The position numbers were made by a program, and so were the translations under genes. From positions 7,228,704-7,242,465 of the forward strand of contig FN649728.1 of assembly GCA_000310025.1 (NCBI GenBank): 13,762 nucleotides of DNA. The letters are read 5' to 3'. Within the stretch, counting starts at the first letter, position 1, and every line of letters starts with the position of its first letter. The notes under the pieces were generated by a model, which ran no database searches, had not been told where the DNA came from, and worked only from the letters and a program-made list of their open reading frames with translations. The DNA is from Ectocarpus siliculosus (lineage: Eukaryota > Sar > Phaeophyceae > Ectocarpales > Ectocarpaceae). Below, piece after piece: positions 1 through 7,915 of the stretch.

Positions 1-114
1 CGACAAAAGGAATAACGAAACAAAAATGATCAACCTATGCATACAACACATCGAGCCGAGGCCATTTCCACTCTTCTTTTGAACAACATAAGTCGAACTC
101 AGCGTAAGTCTTAC

Positions 115-3100
115 CAGGATGTTCTCGGTCAGCACACCCGTCCTAGGAGGGGCGGCGTTCCGTCGCAGCTGCTTGATGCGTTCAGGGCTAGGCAGGTGCA
201 GGACATTCCTCAGCATGTTGTACGCCGCAGTCCCCGCAATCCCTTGGATGTAGATGGCAAGTCTCATCGTAGCCGGGTGGAATCGAAACCCCTTCGCTTT
301 GCCGTGACTCGTGTTCCACTTCACCTGATCCTGTGAGCACGGAGAGTGGGAGCGTTTTGTTGCATAGCTATTCTAAGGCAAACATGAGTACTCACAGACA
401 TGAGCCCCCCTAAATCAAACTTTTGTTTTTTTCCGCAACCATTCGTACGTTTCACTGCACCACCCGCCACGAGGTGGGCGGTGTTTCGCCTTGCCTACAC
501 GACGTAGGTATCCCCATCATTTCTAACCCACCTCGTAGATAGCAATTCTCGACCTCCAGATAAACCGGCCAGTCTGTCTGAAAGAACAACTTCGATCAGC
601 AACGCACCCTGGAAACTTCGGCGAGACGACTCCAATACCACTTGAAATCCCAAACAAAACAGCCCACCTCATAGAAATACCTCTGGTCGCTTCCCTGAGG
701 GAGTCTCGAGTGTATCACCTCCTTCGTCTCGGCGTCGACAAGGAACTTATGAAGAGCTTCCCCTTGTTCCACAGGAACGCGAACGCACTCCTTCCTCATA
801 GAAACGATCCGTTCACGCAGCCGGGCCGTGGTAGTTCGCTCTCTATTCAGGTCAGCTGCCGTGGACCAGAGCTTGCTTGTGATCCTGCGTTTCGGGTTAA
901 ATCGCGCAAATTGCTCGACGTTGCTGCATCGCGAAATTCAGAAGAAGATAATGGTTGGCGACTGGCGTGCAAAAAAAACAAACCTGACACACCTAGGTAC
1001 CCGTTGTGGCGCTGAAACGATCGTCACATCCACCTTTTGTGCTCTGGTCATGTAGATGTTCTTGCTCGACTTGAGGGACTCGGCCTTCGATGCATTCTGT
1101 AGCCGCGGTCGCAACGCCTCCCTCACGAAACCTCTACACCCCTGACACCGGGGCACCGAGTTTAGGCCTTGGAATGGAGTGGCAACTCCAACACATCCTT
1201 TCGCCCAAAACACCTTGTGACCTCCAACCCCGCCGTGACCCGGGACACTGTGACCCCCGACGGTGCCCAACACCCCGGAAACCCCAGAGGGGCCAGACAA
1301 CAGGCCCTCGACAAAAGCGTTCTGCCATCTCCCCCGCTCTCCAAACGGCAAAGTCGGATTACTCTCGAGGTTCCGTTGCGCCTGGCGGACTAGACTCGGG
1401 AAAACGTCGGCGGCCCCTGCTGGCATCTTGGCGTCCTCCCGGACATGCTGCTGAGAGACGCCTTGGCAAGGAAGCGTGTACCACACCACGTTGAGAAGCT
1501 GCAAACGTAAACGAAGAAAACGAAGGGAATACAACACACATCATCATCGGGGCCGGTAAATATTGTGACCTACAATAACCCCCGCACGTTATAGAGGCAC
1601 TTTTTCTAATTTTTATAAAGCTAGAGCAGAAAAGTCCAGGTACACAATGGAGTGTTTGAGCGATTGAGACTATATTTGACGTCGGCGACACAGCACGGCC
1701 TTCGCGAAACCAGACATACCAAGTCAAGTGAAACCCGTATTTCCCGACGTGCTCACCGTCCAGACTTCTCCACATGCCCTCTGAACATGAGTTGGAGCGG
1801 GTGGACGGTGGTGCTGTTTCAAGCGCTACACCAACCCTACATGATACTCACCTCCGTCAAATCATCTTCCGCGCCGATTGCCGTAAACCTGCGGAGGGCG
1901 TCGTGGTTCCGAACGCAGTGCCCGTTGATGGAAGTAATCGGTCCAACCCCTTTCAGCTTCGTGGGTCCAAGGCATACCTGGTCCAAGTTTCAGAAAAGAA
2001 CAAATTAGAGATTGTGTGTGGTCAGTTTCACACAAACGGATGCACTGGTGATGTCCAGGTTGCCCGACTACTTAAATGAACCGTTAATAGCAAACAGGTT
2101 TTTGTTGCGATAGCTCAACGGGTAGACACTGTGACTACACAGTCCACAAGGCTCGGGCACAGAGTAGCCCTTCTCTACGAAAGCATCAAAGAGGAAAAAC
2201 AGTGGAAGATTCAAGGTTCGACCGTTCAGTTTGAACGCATGTAGCACGAATGCTTGCTACGCTGCTCCTACCCTAGTTCGAACTCCCACACACACACAAT
2301 GCAACGTGCCACATGCTTGTGCACGTGCTAGCTTAGCGCGACAGGGTTCACATTCCAGTATCGTTTTATCCCGGGTATGCGAATACAAACACTCCGGGTC
2401 CATGACACTGACCTCAACATGTGCACCCCTCGCGGCAGTAAAGAAGGTGAATCCATCGGCATCATTGCCCGTAAAACCCCAGTCGGCGCCCCACGGTTTC
2501 GTCGTCTTCGTCCAGGAGCCCCAATGGTATGAGGGGATGGTGTAGAAGGCATCCTTACCCTTCTCTGTGACGATGTCGGCGTCGAGCCCAAAAAGATCCG
2601 CAAGGTTATCCTACTTAAGAAAGACATTCCAGCATCGAGTTGGGGGGGGGTGGTTGCCCCAAGTGAGACGAGATGGAACACGGGAACATGGGGGTTGTGT
2701 GTTAAAGCACGGATTGCGTCAAAGAATTCCGCTCCGCCTGAGAAATGGCACGTGCACACCCCTCCCGACGAGTTTTAAACGACACAAGCCTGGTCTTATT
2801 TCATCGACGAATCGGGTAAACCGCGTCTGTTCTCGTATACCAACGGGGCCTACAGATATACAGATACGAAAAAAAAAAAAAACTTACGGCCGTACTGCTC
2901 AATGTGTGACGTGTGCACTTGCAACGAGAAATAATCGTACCTTCTGAGCCAAAGCTTTCAGATGCTGGGCGACCTGCTGGGACGTACTATCCAACGTCAC
3001 AACATTTCTGTAACGAGACGTTGCTAGCCACTCCCGGACCCAACGCAGCACATCGGCTCCGGTTCCAATCTTGTGTCCGTGACCCCGGTCGTGCAGTGTG

Positions 3101-3231
3101 AGGAAAAGACACAGAGGCAGCTTCGAGCCAAAATGCTTACCCCTCCATTTCCAACCCAACTACACGAAGTGTTCCTCCGCGATGGACGCAGGGGTTGCTG
3201 CGCTGTCGGAGCCCTCCACCTTGTGCGTCAT
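115..3231 (-). CDS. Gene A: P-element/THAP9-like transposase-family protein, multi-exon, 3' end beyond the window
   Basis: Proposed exons in transcription order are 3231-3166, 3069-2941, 2610-2413, 1977-1852, 1498-993, 923-668 and 330-115. The gene continues past the left edge after a GTAAGA donor. All junctions are GT...AG and all phases agree, giving about 499 residues with no internal stop. Residues 23-173 (for example YHWGSWTKTTKPWGADWGF and NGHCVRNHDALRRF) match nothing I know. Residues 174-342 hold a CxxC (RCQGC, Cys291/294) followed by a basic stretch. Residues 343-427 look helical or coiled coil, with Arg/Glu-rich LNRERTTARLRERI. Residues 424-499 (FYE, then GFRFHPATMRLAIYIQG, LRNVLHLPSPERIK) follow the layout of the helix-turn-helix segment that precedes the RNase H-like catalytic core in P-element/THAP9 proteins. 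The catalytic part would lie off-window, so activity cannot be judged. I see no THAP C2CH finger. The start at 3231 is the first usable ATG but is weak, because its donor is GTGTAG. Many introns suggest a host-resident or domesticated gene. Confidence 0.6.
2113..2225 (+). other. tRNA-like A-box/B-box sequence (possible SINE or tRNA relic)
   Basis: TAGCTCAACGGG at 2113-2124 fits the RNA polymerase III A-box consensus TRGYNNARNNGG at every position and is followed by an ACTGT...ACAGT hairpin like an anticodon arm, but with a 6-base loop. GGTTCGACCGT at 2215-2225 matches the B-box at 9 of 11 positions. The two lie about 100 bases apart, too far for an ordinary tRNA, and no full cloverleaf with a 7-bp acceptor stem can be drawn. 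The element sits in an intron of gene A, on the opposite strand. Confidence 0.3.
3141..3202 (-). other. Alternative 5' exon of gene A
   Basis: This is a competing reading of the region of the first exon of gene A. The acceptor is GACAG before 3202 and the donor is GGG|GTAAGC after 3141, a better donor than the GTGTAG used in the ATG-containing model. It gives 2 bases plus 20 codons (QQPLRPSRRNTSCSWVGNGG) and joins the 3069-2941 exon in phase 0 across a 71-base intron. It would need an upstream exon ending in phase 1, and candidates at 3411-3524 and 4224-4353 both fit. Only one of this exon and the 3231-3166 exon can be right for a given transcript. Confidence 0.3.
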
Positions 3232-3410
3232 GTGATCCGTAAATTGAGGGGAGGGTGGGGGGTTAGAGTAAAGCAGACCGCCGCCGGTGTCTGGGATAAC
3301 CGTGACCGCGACCATTCAAACAACAGCAACAACAGCCGACCCAAAGGCCGTATAGACGCGGGATCGTATAGACGCCTGACTAATCCGGCGACACGAGAGA
3401 GTTCACTCAC

Positions 3411-3565
3411 ACGTTGCCGCCGAGCACCTCTGCTTTCCTCCCAAGCCTGCGTGCTCAGCGATGGCGTGGTGTGCCGACGTTGACTTCCCTCGCGTGCGGG
3501 CCTGTCTGGCGTGTGCTGAGATCCCTGCATCGGAAGTACTGACCCTGGATTTCGACGGTAAGGTA
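3411..3565. other. Coding-like island, strand ambiguous
   Basis: Both strands carry plausible exons here. On the minus strand, 3524-3411 lies between a GATGCAG acceptor and a strong GT|GTGAGT donor and reads GISAHARQARTRGKSTSAHH onward; it ends in phase 1, which fits the alternative exon of gene A at 3202-3141. On the plus strand an ATG at 3461 opens a Cys-containing reading (MAWCADVDFPRVRACLACAE) that ends at a GACG|GTAAGG donor at 3557 and could be the first exon of a divergent gene. I cannot decide between them. Nothing in either peptide is recognisable. Confidence 0.2.
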
Positions 3566-4223
3566 GCAAAGTGTTTAGAATTGCGCATGTGTGGATGGCC
3601 GCGTAGTGTATCGCGAGCGGGCGTTGGCTGTTCAAAATGCTGCATGTCTACATATATATGGTGTAGCTCGATATATCCATATGATGCTACCCAATAAACT
3701 AACGGACATCGCCGCTCCATCGAACAAGAAGCAAGAGTGGCGGACACATGACTTCCGTGTAGCACATAAGGACTCTTAATCGTTGTCGTCTGTACGAACA
3801 CCGGCAAGTCAATCGTGGAATAGCACCCACAACTAGAGCGCCAACAAGGTATCGCAGGAGTGGTTTTGGATTGAAGGTTAGGGTATCAACCCAGAAACAA
3901 CCGTGACAACAACAACAAGAACAGCGCCGCCACAAGTGGCAGGGGGTACGAATCGTTTATCCCGCAATAATGTCAGTCGCGGGGCATCCCCAAAGTCACA
4001 ATAACAAAAGAGGAACATCAAAGGGCGGTCGATCAGGCTTGGTGTTTCAGAAGTTAGTTTGTTTTTCCGAAGGGAGGGCAAAGTCAGAAACGAAGGGGTG
4101 CGATGCCAACTGTGGCGTGGAAGTTGTACTACCCTAAGTTCACAGAGAAAATCCCGAAAGCCTTACTTTAACTTGGAACGGAAGACCAGCGGGAGGCCAT
4201 AGCCTCTGTGACTTTGGACTTAC

Positions 4224-4353
4224 CGCACCAGCAAATACAAGAATCGTCCCCCACTGCATGTTGAATGGACAACGGTCTCAATGTATTTGGACAAGCTACA
4301 CAATAGGGCTTGTCCGTCGGGGGACTGACTGGTCTTACATCCCGGGGTATGAA
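4224..4353 (-). other. Candidate exon, possibly far-upstream exon of gene A
   Basis: A pyrimidine-rich tract with a GTGAACAG acceptor precedes 4353, and a consensus donor CG|GTAAGT follows 4224, so the 130-base segment has strong splice borders. Two frames are open. One gives a Cys-rich peptide (KPYCVACPNT, then DSCICWC). The other gives SPDGQALLCSLSKYIETVV and FLYLLV, which looks more like a folded helix. The first would end in phase 1 and join the alternative exon at 3202 after an intron of about 1 kb. Membership in gene A is inference. It could also be an exon of a separate or decayed gene. Confidence 0.3.
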
Positions 4354-5425
4354 CTGTTCACAAAAAGAGAAGACGAAGTACCCCACTGAATGACCTAAAT
4401 GCGTTCTGACTTTGGTGACACTACGCAATACCAGTTCCACAGAAATACCAGAGGCAGAAAGTGCATGGTGATGCAGACCTTTGTCTTCGACAAAACATGC
4501 GCATATTTTTCACTCCTCACCTTCTGTATAGTCTAGTGTTACCAGACGTATACCAAAGAGAGAGTTGATTGCTCAAACAAAGGGGGAAATGCACTTCTTC
4601 CGTCGAACAATTTATTACTAAAAAAACACTATGCATTATCAGCGGGCAGTTTGTAGAAAATAAGTGGCGACGGATTCCCGCAGCACTACAAGAGTGGTGA
4701 CGCATGCACCGCAAAAGCCACCCGTCATCGCCGCTCGTCATTTCCCACATCCAAACAATGTTATAAATCTGTCCACGAACAGAGAAGCAGAGTGTATTGA
4801 ACTCGCGCTAACCCTTAACGATGTTCTGCGCACCACCTAATTGTGCTGGTTGGGGGGTTTTACTTGTCCCTCCGCGCCGCTTACCCCGACGTGCCACACG
4901 AAGGATTACACTGCGTCAACAGCAGCAGAGATATTTTTATCGGAGGAACAGCAGTATATTTCAGGGTCCCTGGTACACCCTCGGCCACGTTGTTCAGTTG
5001 TGGGTGCGGAGTTTGGACATTGCTCTGTGTACACTACACCATTTGACAAACGGATTTCTATCCGAGATAGCCAGCGTTACACACTGATAGCTGTAGGCCT
5101 CGGGGCCTACCTGCCCCTACGCTGAGAGACGAGCGTGAGGGCGACACGGAGGGCATGCTCGACGATTAGACCCAAACACCCCAGATCTCCGATGGTCATG
5201 TTTCAGTTTTTCTCGACTGACCGTTGATGATCGGGCCTCCTTCCTTCACCACAAGCCCCGCCTGTGATGCTGCTAGAGCGCACGCCGAGTGCGAGTCCAG
5301 TAGACGCTCGGGCAATCGGATGGGTGTACGATGAAGGGCTTGTGGAGAGGGCCCTGTCCTGATCCATCCCCGCATGTGCCATGCACGCCTACGTAGAATG
5401 AGACCCGCCAGCTTCCTCCAATTCG

Positions 5426-5610
5426 TACACAGGTGGCCAACGTGCACATTATATGCACCATTGTACAATGCCGAAAAAAATCACTCTATTTGCAGTTAAT
5501 ACAACGTCCCAGGTTGCTGACCCCGGTGGCATAACCTGGTCAGGTTTCTTACCCCGGTGGCATAACCTGGCCAGGTCAGGTAAGCACACACAGCATACAC
5601 AGGTGGCCAA
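5426..5610. repeat. Short direct repeats preceding the minisatellite
   Basis: The 15-mer TACACAGGTGGCCAA occurs at 5426-5440 and again at 5596-5610, 170 bases apart. Between them, ACCCCGGTGGCATAACCTGG is repeated exactly at 5520 and 5551, a 31-bp tandem unit that continues as T/C-CAGGT. The AACCTGG and CCAGGTT words are shared with the larger array downstream, so these may be older or divergent parts of the same repeat family. Confidence 0.7.
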
Positions 5611-5709
5611 AGTACCGCCTTGTAGAGGCACATTGGGCAATCTCGAAAAAAAAACATTGGGCACCGATCGCAACCTGCTGATCTTGGGTAATTCTTGCAA
5701 TGATGAGGT

Positions 5710-6355
5710 GGCCAGGTTTGGCAACCTGGACTTTTCTTGGAGGTTGGGGCGTAGTCTACAAGGCGGTTGGTGGGTAGGTTGGGGATGATGCGCAAGGTGT
5801 GCCTTTTTTCGAGGTTGGCGGACTGTCTACAACCTGGTACGCTGCCAGGTTGCCGAAGTTGGTGCAAGGTGAACCTTTTTGTGGAGGTTGGGCACTGTCT
5901 GCAACCTGGTACGCGGACATGTTGCCGTTGCTGGTGCAAGGTGAACCTTTTTGTGGAGGTTGGCGGACTGTCTACAAGCCGGTTGGTGGGTAGGTTGGGG
6001 ATGGTACGCAAGGTGTGCCTTTTTTGGAGGTTGGCGGACTGTCTACAACATCGTACGCGGACAGGTTGCCGATGCTGGTGCAAGGTGTGCCTTTTTTCGA
6101 GGTTGGCGGACTGTCTACAACCTGGTACGCTGCCAGGTTGCCGAAGTTGGTGCAAGGTGAACCTTTTTGTGGAGGTTGGGGCAATGTCTGCAACCTGGTA
6201 CGCGGACATGTTGCCGTTGCTGGTGCAAGGTGAACCTTTTTGTGGAGGTTGGGGCACTGTCTGCAACCTGGTACGCGGACATGTTGCCGTTGCTGGTGCA
6301 AGATGTGCCTTGTGTGGAGGTTGGCGCACTGCAGTGTACAAGCCGGTTGCCTAGG
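5710..6355. repeat. Minisatellite of about 72 bp, eight complete or partial units
   Basis: Using CAAG as phase marker, unit starts fall at 5793, 5865, 5937, 6009, 6081, 6153, 6226 and 6299, so the period is 72 bases (73 in the last two steps). A degenerate unit precedes 5793 and the last unit is truncated. Conserved parts are GGAGGTTGG, a GTCTACAA or GTCTGCAA block, and GGTACGC. Units at 5793 and 6081 appear identical over 72 bases, 288 bases (four units) apart, and the units at 5865, 6153 and 6226 form a second subtype. This implies duplication of a multi-unit block. Because 72 is divisible by three, both strands stay open for long stretches (plus 5767-6354, minus 6341-5496). I read those frames as a by-product of the repeat, not as genes. 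Confidence 0.9.
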
Positions 6356-6374
6356 ATTTCGGAGGCAACAGCAG

Positions 6375-6582
6375 CATTGCTGCTCAGCAACAATAACGTT
6401 GGTTCAATACCCCCCTCATGACCTTTTTTTTCCCCTCCCTTTTTTTTCCAGAATTATTTCGATGCGGGTATCGAAACAGATCATTGCTGCTCCGTAACAA
6501 CGTGGGTTCAATATCCCTTCATGGCCTTTTCTGCTTTCCTCCCTTTTTTTCCAGTCTTTTTTCGATGCGGGTATCGAAACAG
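6375..6582. repeat. Imperfect tandem duplication, units of 107 and about 101 bp, with hairpins
   Basis: Each unit runs from CATTGCTGCT (6375 and 6482) through GGTTCAATA, a long pyrimidine tract ending in TTTTCCAG, and finally CGATGCGGGTATCGAAACAG (ending 6479 and 6582). In both copies TTTCGAT-GCGGGT-ATCGAAA forms a perfect 7-bp stem with a 6-base loop. GGTTCAATACC at 6401-6411 fits the RNA polymerase III B-box GGTTCRANNCC exactly. The second copy differs at one position, and the hairpin arm read on the minus strand (GTTTCGATACC) is one mismatch away. No A-box or cloverleaf accompanies them. Confidence 0.75.
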
Positions 6583-6689
6583 TACTACCGCGGCTCATCC
6601 ATCATCTCGAGCCCGTTGTCGACAACTCTCGACTTGCACGAACAAAAAGCGAGGAGCAAGAATTCATAAAACCCAACACATACCCAAGC

Positions 6690-6904
6690 ATGGTTTCCTT
6701 TTTAGAACTTCAACCAGCGACGTCGATCATGGAGAAGATCCGTAATGCACTCGTAGAAAAACGACTGCCTTCTCTCAGCACTAAACAAAGCACCCCCCCC
6801 CCCCGCCGCCCCGAAAGCCCCAGCAGTATCCATAATATGGTTCCCGTCCTTGTTGAACTTCCCCCCTGCACCACCCACCGCCGTCGATCATGGAGATAAT
6901 CCGC
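6690..6904 (+). repeat. Diverged direct duplication
   Basis: A block beginning ATGGTTYCC, continuing with GAACTTC and ending CGTCGATCATGGAGA-AATCCG, is present at about 6690-6744 and again at 6837-6904, with indels between the copies. A run of 12 C lies between them (6793-6804). The copies read in different frames. The second copy runs into the putative decayed frame described for 6757-7443. Confidence 0.5.
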
Positions 6905-7443
6905 AGGAAAGCATTACCATTGATTTAGGAAGACGGATAAACGACGACGAAGCCGGAGACAACAGCTACACGTAGCGACAGCGGGCCGCCCCCGAAGTCA
7001 CAGTTCTATACACGGAAAAACGTCGCTTCCCGAGGACAAAATAAAGTCAAACTGCAGGGACTGCAAAGAGAGACGTCTCTACCCTCCCAACACCACAGGA
7101 AAACACCTTCAAGATGGCCTTCCACGCGGGGACAAGAGAGAAGCATGACGGCAACGACTGGAGAGGCCGCCGCAGTGACAAATTCCAAACGCGCTTGCAC
7201 TCACGGCAAAAAACCCTACCCGAGAGCACTAAGCACTTCGCAGCATTCTTCATCCAAACGCAAACATCAGCCATTGAAAGCGGGGGATAATCTATTCCGC
7301 CTCCCCCTGCAACACTGCGGCCCGCCGTGGAAGAGAGGACCCGGGAAAACGCGTCGAACGACGTTGAAGTGGAGATTCCGGCGACTGTTCCTGGGCGGTA
7401 TCGGTCAGCAGTGAAAGAACATGCGAAGAAAACATCAGAGTAG
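6757..7443 (+). pseudogene. Possible decayed reading frame with three internal stops
   Basis: One plus-strand frame stays open for 72, 22, 81 and 50 codons, interrupted by TAG at 6973, TAA at 7042 and TAA at 7288, and finally stops at 7441. The segments look coding in composition: ESITIDLGRRINDDEAGDNS, MAFHAGTREKHDGNDWRGRR (ATG at 7114), and NDVEVEIPATVPGRYRSAVK. No family is recognisable. A different plus frame (7145-7414) and a minus frame (7496-7047) overlap it, so it may instead be non-coding sequence that happens to be open. TAA is the real stop of gene B, so reassigned stops are not a likely explanation. Confidence 0.2.
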
Positions 7444-7915
7444 AGTAAACATGGGCAGTCGAGCAATGGAGTGCACGCTTCCACCCTTGGGTGCACTATG
7501 TAAATATAAACTTAAAAAACTGACTCTGTTGTACTCCAGACAACTGTACCTGGTGCCACTTTTGGAATGCCGGGAGGCATAGCGGGACAAAAAAACACTA
7601 CTTAACGGGGTGAAGCACAGGTGACGCAGGTCGTAGAATACGTCAGAGACAAGAGGGTATGCTACGCAACTCAGCAGAACTAAATCTAATGGGAGGCGAG
7701 GTGTATTCAAATATCAGCAGTCTAGCGGCGAACCGACTCGCTGATGAAACACATGTCGAGGGGAGCCGCGGGTTCTGGACGAAACATGCGACGAAAAGCA
7801 CCCAGACATTATACATCTCGCGGGCAGGGGAAGAAAGAAGAAAAAATAGGGAGGCACGAAAGTTCTAGAAGGACAAGCCACGCACCAGGCCAAACGCCCA
7901 CCTTGTCAACGCGGC
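7444..7915. other. 3' flank of gene B; nothing identified
   Basis: This stretch lies just downstream of the gene B stop codon and presumably includes its 3' UTR. I see no AATAAA on the minus strand close to the stop and no repeated structure. A CTGATGA at about 7740 recalls a hammerhead ribozyme core, but the required stems are absent. Confidence 0.4.

Larger units (their letters stand above)
3232..5425. other. Intergenic stretch with no solid gene
   Basis: Apart from the coding-like islands at 3411-3565 and 4224-4353, nothing here carries conserved motifs. Short overlapping open frames exist on both strands, for example minus 4750-4517 with a possible AAG|GTGAGG donor, plus 4821-5125, and minus 5461-5273. 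Their peptides are low in recognisable structure and their frames conflict. An AT-rich near-palindrome lies around 3649-3682 (CATATATATGG and CCATATG), and a small GTAGGCC/GGCCTAC hairpin lies at about 5092-5109. Confidence 0.4.

Noticed and set aside
37-336. Plus-strand 99-residue open frame at the left edge
   Set aside because: It is the antisense of the helix-turn-helix exon of gene A (330-115), whose minus-strand peptide and splice borders are far more convincing.
5496-6341. 281-residue minus-strand open frame, the longest in the window
   Set aside because: It lies over the 72-bp minisatellite. The period is a multiple of three, so both strands stay open, and the peptide is a repeat of the DNA unit with no domain or splice support.
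5793-6355. 72-base repeats as leucine-rich-repeat exons of 24 residues
   Set aside because: The unit length fits, but no frame shows the LxxLxLxxN pattern and the units are not separated by introns.
7739-7800. CTGATGA followed by CGAAAC, hammerhead-like
   Set aside because: No stem II or stem I/III pairing can be drawn around the core, and the spacing is about 40 bases.
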